In this document: positions 10,394-21,573 of the stretch, piece by piece
Layout of the letters: every line of letters starts with the position of its first letter
How positions within the stretch are numbered: position 1 is the stretch's first letter
Source of the DNA: Flectonema sp. DT1601
Lineage: Eukaryota; Euglenozoa; Diplonemea; Diplonemida; Diplonemidae
NCBI GenBank assembly: GCA_964019425.1
Contig: OZ025825.1
Span: forward strand, 124,001-188,000
Direction of reading: 5' to 3'
DNA: 64,000 nt
Made by a program: the position numbers and the translations under genes
Notes under the pieces: generated by a model
What the model was told of the DNA's origin: nothing
What the model saw: only the letters and a program-made list of their open reading frames with translations
The model's database searches: none

Positions 10394-10594
10394 TGCATTC
10401 TTGTATAACTATTGCAACAACGCGAACTATAACATCGTTACTTTGCTAATACGGAACGAAAGCGAGGCCTTCCGCAATCAGAATCAGGTTGATAATCAAA
10501 CTGTTCCACTCGTGTACTTTACTATAAGATGGCTATGAATGCCTCCTATTAAGAACGACAACAGTAATCCACTTCCATGTAAGATGTGGTAGTA

Positions 10595-10978
10595 TTATTT
10601 CGTCATGTTGTCCCATATTGCTTTGTTTTTGTGATCTTTCATAAGGTCAGGTCTGGCAATGTTGACCTGTTTTTTATGTTTTTTTTTTTTTTTTTTTTTT
10701 TTTGCTGCCTATGAGTGACTTAAGAAACAAAAACTATAAAAACATACTTTCAAAACACGGCCAAACAATTCTCCACCATTCATGTTTTCCACAGCTGAGG
10801 AAGCGTCTTCCGGGTGTTCCATTTCTACAAAAGCAAAGCCTTTGTGAGAAGCCGAGTTGTCTCCAAGAGGTAATCTGATATTCAGAACCTCACCAAAAGT
10901 ACGAAAGGCTCCATCGAGAATATCTCGATTTACTTCTGCAGACAGACCTCCAACATATAGAATTCTTTTATCAGACAT
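10595..10978 (-). CDS. single-RRM protein resembling the Cyp33/PPIE RRM (2 exons)
   Basis: Exon 1 is 10978-10748 and exon 2 is 10666-10595, joined across an 81-base intron (GTATGT ... ACAG) that keeps the frame. The product is 100 residues: RNP2 motif ILYVGGL (6-12), RNP1 KGFAFVEM (46-53), and after the junction VNIARPDLMK, which parallels the VNLAKP stretch that follows the RRM in the cyclophilin PPIE/Cyp33. PPIE continues into a peptidyl-prolyl isomerase domain, but here a TAA stop follows after 24 codons, so this is a lone RRM protein. The role is probably in nuclear RNA binding or splicing. The intron carries an A run of about 23 bases near its middle. An alternative isoform with a further exon cannot be excluded, but no isomerase-coding sequence is nearby. 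Confidence 0.85.
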
Positions 10979-12740
10979 TTCTTATTATGAGGAACTGTAC
11001 AAACAAAGAGATTGTAAACATCAAAATCTGAATACACTTTTTAATATTCAAAGTAAGCAGAGGACTCATCAAAGTGAGGAAATCGACTAAAACTTTAAAA
11101 AAAAAAAAAAAAAAAACTGAACCGTTGAATTTATAAACAGCCCATACGGGAGGCTAAAATGAAAAAAAAAAAGGGTGCAAACTGAAATAAAACAGAGTTA
11201 GGGATTCAGAAAAAGAAGTTTCGCAATGAAACAGAGAGGCAGACAGCCTAGGCAAACTTCTATTTCATTGCCTTGCATATAAAGAAAAGTCTGAATGAGC
11301 AAAAAAAAAAGAATAGCAGCTCGAAATCAGTGTAAAACGGAGAGAGTAATCGTTTTCTATGACGAAAAATATATAAAAAAAAGAATAAAATAATTAAACA
11401 TATAATAATCGATGGCACAAATAAAATCATCATCGATATTGATCGGACTATAAGAAGATTGAAGGAAAGAAAAATTAAAATATCAGAAAGCACCATTAGA
11501 AGAGAGAGGAAAACAAAGAAACAACATGAACCAATAACTAAGTGATGAGCGGACACTCAGCCGTCAGTACTTTTGTTTGGGGGAAAACTAAAGAGGAAGA
11601 TTACGAGAATGGTGGGTGGCTGAAATAAAAAGGAATCAGCCTTTTTTTCTTTTTGTGACAAATATAACTGATGGGCGGATACATAATTCGAAAGGATCCG
11701 AAGAAAAAGAATACAAAATAAACTAACGCTGAAAATTTCTTCAACATTAGTTTTTCCTCCCTTTTTTTTTTCTTTCTTTTGCATTTTTCCAAAAGAAAAA
11801 AAAAAAGCTTTTTTTCTTTTTTGTGACGAATATAACTGATGGGCGGATACATAATTCCGAAGAAAAATAATACAAAATAAACTAACGCTGAAAATTTCTT
11901 CAACATTAGTTTTTCCTCCCTTTTTTTTTTCATTCTTTTGCATTTTTCCAAAAGAAAAAAAAAAAAGGTGGTTTATAATTGAGGTTTGGTTTTGGTATTT
12001 AAAGTTTTAGATTTTTTAGATTTTTTTTTTTTTTTTTTTTTATAAAATCACTTATCCTTTTTTCGCATGTAGCTGGCAAGAGGACTACAGATTAATCTTG
12101 TTTTCAGTGATTTTATGTATTTTCTCATGTTTTTGGCACCGATGCTCTTGCAAGCAATCACATCGGTCTTTGCTAATTTTTTTATTTTTTTTGCTTTTTT
12201 TTGTAACCAAGACACTCCCCTGGAAGGCTTGATATTTTATTATTTTTTATTAAACACACTACGTAATAAGAGAGGTAGAGGGAGGAATGTATCAGAAATT
12301 CTAACAAGAAAAATCGATAACCAAGAGCAAGACACGTTCTCAAAGTATTTTCACTGTTCGGGTTCACTACTACAGCAGGTCATTCACCAAGATGTCTTTT
12401 GGGAATGTCCAGGCTCGGATCCTCATTGCTGAAAAAGAGTATCTTCGGGGATAGTTTTTAAAGTTAATTTCACTTTATCGTTAACACAACGTTTTCAACT
12501 TACTTTGTACGAGAATCAGTGTTCGAACCCTCCAGGGGATGAACGTTTCCGAAGAGACATCAAAATCATCCTTCCGGTGACTTGCTGAATTACTTCTATT
12601 CAGAATATCAGATGGATGTTTATCTTTTACAAGTCTGATATCCAACTTTTGTTGTAAAAACTCATCTTTATTAACGTTTATCGACTGATAGTAACGTCTA
12701 TGGTAGTAACATGTCTACTGTATACTACGGTACTACAGTA
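10979..12740. other. intergenic DNA, no supported gene
   Basis: About 1.76 kb between the RRM gene and the His/Gln-rich gene. It holds A/T homopolymers and a tandem duplication (listed separately). Frames seen here come from A/T runs and from the duplication. Part of 12100-12740 is of normal complexity and may be 3' UTR of the His/Gln-rich gene. Confidence 0.6.
11641..11966. repeat. tandem duplication, two copies of about 160-166 bp
   Basis: Copy 1 (11641-11806) and copy 2 (11808-11966) share the same order of blocks: TTTGTGAC, AATATAACTGATGGGCGG, ATACATAATTC, AATACAAAATAAACTAACGC and TTTTTCCTCCC followed by a T run. They differ by one 9-base block (in copy 1 only) and a few bases, so the duplication is recent. 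Neither strand codes convincingly. Confidence 0.9.
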
Positions 12741-14282
<1,542 letters not shown>

Positions 14283-14616
14283 AGGTAAACTGTTAAAAAG
14301 TGTAGGGATAATGTTATTGTTTTAACTTGTAACTAAAAAAATCATAAAAAGAAAAAAAGGAATCATGTTGTATACTTCCTGCTTGATGTCGAATGACAGA
14401 AAGATGATTACTACTGCAACAACAATCACACAAAAACTTTTCGTAGTATGTCAATCCAAGGGTAATCAGGATTGAAACAGCTGAAAAATTAAAAATAAAA
14501 AAAAAGAGATAAATAATAATAAAGAAATAAATAAATGTAAATAAAAAAAATAATAAGCTAGCATGTTTCTATTAATGTGCCTTATCATGATTGCGGGAAG
14601 GAAGGAGAGCAGGTGG

Positions 14617-14647
<31 letters not shown>

Positions 14648-16739
14648 CAGTGTTTCCTTCTTCCAATGAAGGACTTCAGTTGCTCATTTTTTCCATGATA
14701 TTGCTCACGAAGACGCAATCACACGCCTGTATGTAGTCAATCATGTGGGGAAAAAAAAAAAAGAAAAAAAAAATTGTATAAAAATCACTATCAAGTAAAA
14801 GTGATTTTTTTTTTTCCTTCTCTTTTTTTTTTCCCCCCAGTTATTGAGCCAACCGTTTACCCACACCTTAGGAAGAAGAAATTAATTTGAGTGTGTAATC
14901 ATTGAGTGCATAACACGAAGAAGGGAGAGGCAAAAGGTAAGCAGGCAACAGGGTAAATGACATTCGCGCAATAGGAATTACGTTCTCTTTTCTCTCATCC
15001 TTTTTTCTTGTGCACAGATACCCTTAATTATGCTCTACCATTCATTTCGGTTAGGAAATTTGCCATAATGTGTAAATGGCAAAGGTGAGGGGTCTTTTTT
15101 TTTTTTTTTTTCGTTTATTTTTTTAATGGTTTCTTTATACACCTAAATCGTCACATCCCCCACAACAGGGATTGGGTTAAAGAGCACATGCCTACCACAA
15201 TATCAACTTCCTCGTGTACAGACTGCGGTCTAAACAGTTTTTTTTTTTCCTTTTTTTTTTTTTTTTTTTTTTTCCAGTTATTCCCATCAATCTGGGAAGA
15301 CCAAGAAAGAGCCTAAAAAACAAGATATGGAAAAAAGGGGAGAGGCGGGTTAACGAATATATTTTTTTTTTTTTTGTTGTTTCGGGAAAGCTAAAATACA
15401 TTTGGATACATGATATGATGAGAGGGAATGAAATAAAATTTGTTTTTCTCATGTAGCAGCTTCATTGATTGTTGTTTGTTGACATTGCGAATTCGATGTG
15501 GGAAAGCAAGAAGTGTACAGTAGGCGGGTTCAGTTCGCCTTCATTTTTTTTTTTTTTTTTTTTTTTTTGTTTTGTTGTTTTTTTGCAAGAATAAATCCAT
15601 TCTAATTTTTGATATTTTCTGAAGGGGATTTTGGTGCGTCAGTTTAACTGACCCAGATCGCGGTTACAAAAATATATCAGGGAGCAAAGGGGGAAAATAA
15701 ATATTTCGCCAAGCAGAAAACAGTCTGAAGCTCTTTGTGAAGGGAACTCATTAAGAGAAGCAACAAAAATTATAGAAATATTTTGATAATTTCCGTTCTC
15801 ATTGCACTACAGTGTCAGTCAATTTACCTGACAATTGCATTATTTCTATGAGAAGAGAGGAAGAGTGAAAATAAAAAATATGAAAATAATGTTAGTGGTT
15901 CTGTCATCACCTTTCGTATACAACTACTACTCAACAAAAAAAAAAAAGGAAATAAGAAAAGTAAAAAAAAAAACAACCGACGGCATTCAGCTGATGCAAG
16001 AAATAAGCCTTTATTTCCATTTCTACAAAAAACGTGATATTTTGTTAACAACGGCAATGTTGAAAGGGGGAAAAGAAAAAAAATAATAATAATAATAACA
16101 AGAATCTTGCAAAGTCTAACTAGCTGGACTTGACTTGATTCTCCTGTATTATAATAAAGCAATCGTGCTACAGTTTGCTCTTTTTGTTTCCCCCCTCTTC
16201 ACGGGAGCAGGTTTTCAAGAAAAAGCCGCACGATTTCTAATAAGTCTGCACAGTGGAAACGGCGCAGTATTTTTTTGTTTTGCTGTTTTAAAGAGATTTG
16301 TTATCGATTTCCAGAATCTCTTCTTTTTCTTTTTTTTTTTTTTTTTTTTTTTTCAATTTCCCCCTCCCTCATTCTCTGTCCAGATAAAATTTCGGGTTTA
16401 GGGAATGGAGGAGACCACACATACCGATTATCCGCTTACAAAAAATGCTGATTTCTGTTCTAATTTTTTTTTTTTTCTTCTTTCAGTCTGAGCATGGGGA
16501 ATGGGATATTCCTATCGCTTAACAAAGACTGGGAAAAAGGTGGGTAACGCTATAATCTCACTCTTGCTCTCCTTTTTGGGTTTCCTTTTTTTTTTTTTTT
16601 TTCCCTTCTTCTTTCCCTTCTTGAAACAAGAACCCACACCAAAGAATAAAAAGGTTATTTAATTCCAATGTCAACCTACCACAGGAACTAATAACATTGC
16701 CAATGACGTGTGTTTCACTGTAATCAGGAAATGAGTTTT

Positions 16740-16771
<32 letters not shown>

Positions 16772-17582
16772 GAGAGGAAGAGAAGTGAATTGATAAAGGA
16801 AGAAAAAGAAAAAAAAAGCAACAATCAGGTGAAGGGGAACGGGAAACGTTGTCATGAGAGGCACATTCCTTGCGTGAATTGTTTTTTTTTCTTTCATTTA
16901 TTTTCTCCTCTTAAATTTTTTTTTTTTAAAAATTTCTTGTTATTGTGGGAATCCAGTTTACAGGGCAAATGGGCAATTGAGAGTTTTTCTCAAAGAGAAT
17001 TTTTTTTTTTTTTTTTTTTTTTTTTTGAAAAACTTCAAATAAAAAAAAAAATAAAAAAAAAAAAAATAAAAAAAATCAGGTGACTCCCTGTTAAGCAAAA
17101 CAGTGAAGTAAAACAAGTGTAATGAATAATACAATTGACGATTGTACCTGACGGTGATATGATATTACAATCAACAACTGCACGTGAATCTTTTTTTTTA
17201 ATCCCAATTGCATCTACTCTCGTGAGTGATCGGAAAGAAGATTGTGTGCTACCTAACCACTTAATACAGTATACGAAGTGTTGTGTGAGTTACCTCTTCA
17301 TCCAGTCACTTTCTTTTGCTCCAAAATTTTGGTGTTCACAAAACAGAAAGCGATCAAAACTCAAACACATCCTACTGTATTATTAAAAAAAAAAAAAGAG
17401 ACACACGTTTTAATGTATGGGTGGGGGAAAAAAAAAAGTAAAATGGCTAAGGCCACCTACGTTAATTAAAATATATAAAAAAAAGAAAATAAAAAAAAGA
17501 AAGCAAACAAGAAATTTAAATAAAACCAAAAGACCAAGCAAACTTATCAATGCGTTCGAGTTGGTGGTGACTATTTTAGTTA

Positions 17583-17615
<33 letters not shown>

Positions 17616-18074
17616 TTGTTTGTTTCCTTCGATTTCACTCGGCCATCAAATAAAAAGTTTTCAAAAAATCAAAAAACATGTTGTTAAGGCAACAAAAAGG
17701 GGGAAAAAAAAAAAAAAAAAAAAGAACAATATTGGCTCAAGAATCGGCTCATATTAATGGAAAGAACTTATTTGTATTTGCACGAAACTGTAATCCGGCT
17801 AGACTGTGAGGGCTAGAAAAGACTACATGTGCTGCCAACAATTCTTTTTACCTCATCAAGAGGTTGTTCGATCAAAAAGAACATTGACAAGTAACCATTT
17901 CGTGGCAAGAACACTGATTTATTGTTGTGGCACGACACAAATAATCCGGTTAGACTGTTGAGGGCTAGAAAGGATTACTTTGTGCTGCAGTGTATTTTTT
18001 TTTTTCTTACTTTATATAAAAATTGGATTGTTTATAATATAAAACAAAAAAAACAAGCATAATGAAATCAACCC
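14283..18074. other. gene-poor interval, homopolymer-rich
   Basis: 3.8 kb between the His/Gln-rich gene and the CCCH gene. It holds many T or A runs of 15 to 30 bases. On the plus strand a few runs end in CAG followed by short open stretches (for example at 14839 and 15277), which look like splice acceptors but cannot be linked to other exons. The only structured element I can support is the stem-loop pair at 17780-17985. Confidence 0.55.
17780..17985. ncRNA. pair of related stem-loops (candidate RNA element)
   Basis: Two copies, 17780-17832 and 17930-17985, about 80 percent alike. Both have outer GCAC/GTGC arms and an inner stem around a nearly constant loop (TAGACTG, then TGAGGGCTAGAAA). 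The stems differ in sequence but stay paired: in copy B, CACAAATAATCC pairs with GGATTA-C-TTTGTG (12 pairs, one bulge); in copy A, TGTAATC pairs with GACTACA with one mismatch. CTAG/CTAG in the loop of A becomes TTAG/CTAG in B, kept by a G-U pair. Both lie 90-300 bases beyond the stop of the minus-strand CCCH gene, so they may be 3' UTR elements or small RNAs such as single-hairpin H/ACA-like RNAs; on the minus strand an ACA follows each outer stem within a few bases. The strand is not certain. Confidence 0.45.
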
Positions 18075-19331
18075 CTAATCTCGATCACGACGAGACAGAG
18101 AACGAGACCTGCTGTGTTGACGGGACAGTTCAGAACCAACAGCAGTCAGATCAATGCTTGAATCTGATGAACGTACTGTTGGAGGTGCAGAATGAGGTCT
18201 TGAAGTTGGTGTTGACGAATCTCCATCAGTGCTATCTCTTGAAGGAGTCCTTCCTCTTTCTTCAACAGCAGTAATGAGAATCGTATCGCCAATATCGCAA
18301 TCTCTTATTCTTTCAACACGTTCTGAGTGGGGAACAACAACACGATGACCAACACCAAGATCATAATAACCTTCAATTTCTTGGTCTAAATGAGAATCCT
18401 GCTGATGTTGTGACATCGAATACTCTTGTTGATGATAAACATCATGAGAAGTACTGCCAGTATGAATTGGAAACAGACAAGCATTAGTTGGTGACATTGG
18501 ACTATAAGGATCATACCCTCCCATCATATGCGGTGCCATAGAAATAGGAGAACAATAAGCAGTAGGTGGTGGTGTACTTGGTAACAGTGGTGAGTGTAAT
18601 CCAGAAAATGATGATGATGGAGTAACAGCTTCATCAAACTGAGTGTACAGCGATGACATCCCAGGAGTAGTCGGGGTATTTGGTGCTGACGCAATTCTAT
18701 TACTCGGTGGAGTTCTACAGAATCCAGGAACCTGTTGAGCGACTACTTTTCCATACTTTTCTGGTGACACATGAAGATAGTTACAGTTCCTTCCCAGAGC
18801 ACAAGTAGACATCGCTGCGTATTCTCTACAAACAACAAACCCTGGTCTGTTAGTGTGTGGGATAGTTCTGTATTTATCCTTTGCAAGACACGAGTCTACT
18901 TCCGAATATTTAAAAGCCAGAACCTCACCAGTCTCCAGATCATGAGCAGCAATATCTGACACGTATACTTTTCGGGAATCATAAAACCTAGCACGGAGCT
19001 CTTGCACCCAAGTGCGGTCGGCGTGAATTTGCTGACAGCGGGCTTTCATGTTACACTGACCATCTTGATACTTCATGCATATCTGAGCCCTTCTACCAGA
19101 TGGATTGTTTGTGTATGTGTGTTTACCTTGGGTGTCTTCAACAAAATGTTGAGGAACATCATAAACTTTTTGATTATAAGGATCGCAACACCTAATAGAC
19201 AATGGACTTCTTGGCTGATCAAGATTACTCTTTCTTGGAACAGCTCCATATTTTTGGTTCGCATGCGGGTGAGCAACATGGTGATTCTGATAACCTCCAT
19301 GGTGTGCTGTCTCGTATCCAGTTGGGTACAT
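18075..19331 (-). CDS. protein with two CCCH zinc fingers
   Basis: 418 residues, one exon. Finger 1 is C-x7-C-x5-C-x3-H at residues 85-103 (CMKYQDGQC, then RCQQIH). Finger 2 is C-x8-C-x5-C-x3-H at 168-187 (CREYAAMSTC, then NCNYLH). Such fingers bind single-stranded RNA and these proteins usually control mRNA stability or translation. The N-terminus is His- and Tyr-rich, the C-terminal half is Ser/Pro/Thr-rich and disordered, and the last 30 residues are Ser/Arg-rich (SRSRSLSRRDRD), as in RS-type RNA factors. The start follows a textbook acceptor (ten T then CTCAACAG) by 31 bases. Two stem-loops lie directly downstream and could be part of its 3' UTR and of its own regulation; that is inference. 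The exact orthologue is not clear. Confidence 0.85.
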   Translation of the reverse strand: MYPTGYETAHHGGYQNHHVAHPHANQKYGAVPRKSNLDQPRSPLSIRCCDPYNQKVYDVPQHFVEDTQGKHTYTNNPSGRRAQICMKYQDGQCNMKARCQQIHADRTWVQELRARFYDSRKVYVSDIAAHDLETGEVLAFKYSEVDSCLAKDKYRTIPHTNRPGFVVCREYAAMSTCALGRNCNYLHVSPEKYGKVVAQQVPGFCRTPPSNRIASAPNTPTTPGMSSLYTQFDEAVTPSSSFSGLHSPLLPSTPPPTAYCSPISMAPHMMGGYDPYSPMSPTNACLFPIHTGSTSHDVYHQQEYSMSQHQQDSHLDQEIEGYYDLGVGHRVVVPHSERVERIRDCDIGDTILITAVEERGRTPSRDSTDGDSSTPTSRPHSAPPTVRSSDSSIDLTAVGSELSRQHSRSRSLSRRDRD

Positions 19332-21573
19332 TATTTTCTTTTGTTTTGTTGCGTAAAGTTACCTGTTGAGAAAAAAAAAATTGAAGTTATTTATTTATTT
19401 AGGAAAAGCTCAACAGGGTAACAGTTATATCGCTACCAGGCCAACCGTGAGACTCTCACAGACGATAAGAGACGTAGAATAACCTGGAACAAATGACTAC
19501 CTAAACCCACCGCTCACGCGAATTGATATCTTCAGAAGTCTGTCTAAGAAAAGAACGTAACTCAAAATGGTATACCTTAACTGCTTCACTAAAAGTTGTG
19601 GATACCCACAATGCTCTTACACAACTTAACAAGAGAAGAGAGAAAAGAAGAACAAAAATAAAATAAAAAATCTCTACCGCTACCCTAAACCACACCTATT
19701 CTCCTATAAAGAAAACAGTAGTTGGAATAAGCAATAAAAACGAATGTGATATGTCCGAAGAAAGAAAAAAAAAAAGGAAAAAAAACATCAGAAGGAATTC
19801 GTATTAAAGACCAAGACTGATCCTGCCGTGAGTCGCACAGCAACCTGCTAATTATTTTCTCAAGATTTTTTTTTTTTTTTTTTATGGAAAAAAAAAAAAA
19901 AAAAAGGGGGGGACGAAAAGAAGAAGGGAAATTATTACACGCCACTTCCCACAAGCAGAAAAAATAGAGAAATAAAAGAAACAAAAAAAAAAAAAAAAAA
20001 AAAAAAACTCCAACCAACAATTGGTACGTATTTTTTTATGGTAAAAAATCAATTCCACCACTGAATAGAGACATGTTAGTCGATGAAAGACTCGTGGTAT
20101 CCATCACTGTCCGAACATTGTACTGCGTTATATTTGTGATTATTTGAGATCTACTTTTTTTGATGATGAATAGATGGTTTTTTTTTTTTTTTTTTTTTTC
20201 TATTCCAACTAAGTCGGAAATGAACTTACGCAAACCAGAAGCCTCACCTGAAGGGTTTTTTTTGCTCCGATTAGCAAAGTTTTTTGTAAACAGAAGCTAA
20301 GACGGGCCCAACCTGCATATTTTTTTTCTTGCTGAAAATAGTAAAAAAAAAAAAAAATAAATAAATAAATAAAGAAGAAGAAAAAAAAATCGGAAACGAC
20401 ATTAACAACTATCACTCCATTGGCAAAACAGAAGAAGCAATCATTATTTTTTTTCTGATGCTTGCTTGTGACTATGAGACGAAATTACGAGAACAGAATA
20501 CAGTTACTAATAATAATTATTATCAGTCAATCAAAAAAAAAAGTAAAATTTCGCAGGACAACAAATAAGTTGGTTTCGGGCTAAGATTAAAAAACACTCT
20601 TTCTTCGGAGCATTCTTCTTACCCAGCCTTCTTCAGCGAAGAAAGCAAGGGGGACACTGCGGTGTCAGCCCTGTCCTACTCATTACGTTTGCCCTTCTAT
20701 CCCCTTACTTTGGACGAAACTATCAGTAGTCTTATGACCAGGTTTCTCGATAATAACTCTCACCTCTTTTAAGACTTTAGATAAAAACAAATACCTGTTA
20801 AAAAGTGGGTGCCCCGTTCCGAAGGGTTGGTAAACTTATAGTTTGTCATCCCACGATTCTCTTGTACCTGTAACGATAAAATCGATTAAAGTCTTTTTTT
20901 TTTTTTTTTTTAAAAGTCAGACTCTTGAAACTAAGAAGTAAATGTCATTAATTCAAGGTCATTTTTTAATCTCTTTTCTCACTGCTTTTTTCATTTTTTA
21001 AAAAATAAAGAAAAAAAGAGGGAAAAAAAAAAGAAACAAGTCCATTTGATTATAGGGGACCAGAGAATAAAAATAAAAAAAATAAAGAAATGAATCACGC
21101 AAAACAACACAAATGTGTTTCCCTTGGCAAACAGACTGAGACAAGAGTATGTTGCGTAAAGAGAAAAACTGCACTTCTAAGATACAAAGCAATTGAAGGT
21201 AGATCGAAACCTTTATCGTGGTCTTACACTAAATAAAAAACTAAGGGGTAGTGGGGGAGACATACTTTAGATAGAATAATAAACAAACTGCACATTGCGA
21301 ATCGCAGTATGGCATCTTCAGAAAGCCGCGATACAGCCGCAGTACAAAAAATAGAACACAAAATAGAACTCCTAGATTGCGTACAGCAATAAGCAAAGCA
21401 GTATTTGGGTAAGAGACCAACGAGTGAGATTAAAAAGACACGTGTAACTGCTACGATTAGCTACTGTGTGTGTCCTCTCTAACGACATACAAGAGGAAAG
21501 AACTAAAAATAAAAAAATGAAATATTTCGATTCCTATCTTACGTGATGATACATTAAGAATGAAGCCACCTGA
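19332..21573. other. intergenic DNA with one normal-complexity island
   Basis: 2.2 kb between the CCCH gene and the Cys-loop receptor. Most is A/T-run DNA. The stretch 20580-20880 is different: GC-richer, free of homopolymers, and containing two hairpins (listed separately). I see no frame with both a start and a stop that I would call. Confidence 0.55.
20599..20671. ncRNA. two adjacent hairpins in a low-homopolymer island (candidate)
   Basis: Hairpin 1: CTTTCTTCG (20599-20607) pairs perfectly with CGAAGAAAG (20637-20645) around a 29-base loop. Hairpin 2: GGG-GACAC (20650-20657), loop TGCG, GTGTC (20662-20666), AG bulge, CCC (20669-20671). They open an island of about 280 bases that lacks the homopolymers around it. 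It may be a structured RNA, or exons of an unrecognised minus-strand gene: on the minus strand two open stretches at roughly 20870-20720 read as ordinary protein but no confident splice joins them. Confidence 0.3.

Noticed and set aside
11557-11951. Minus-strand frames of 116-128 codons
   Set aside because: They translate the tandem duplication and A/T runs in two frames at once; no selection for coding is visible.
12510-12535. GTTCGAACC box resembling a tRNA B box
   Set aside because: The flanking bases do not pair as a T stem and no cloverleaf can be drawn.
15214-15456. Plus-strand 80-codon frame after a T run ending CCAG
   Set aside because: Half of it is Phe/Lys from homopolymers, and no upstream exon can be linked.
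20575-20590. GGGCTAAGATTAA resembling the 5' region of U2 snRNA
   Set aside because: The match is only about ten bases and the branch-site-pairing GUAGUA does not follow.
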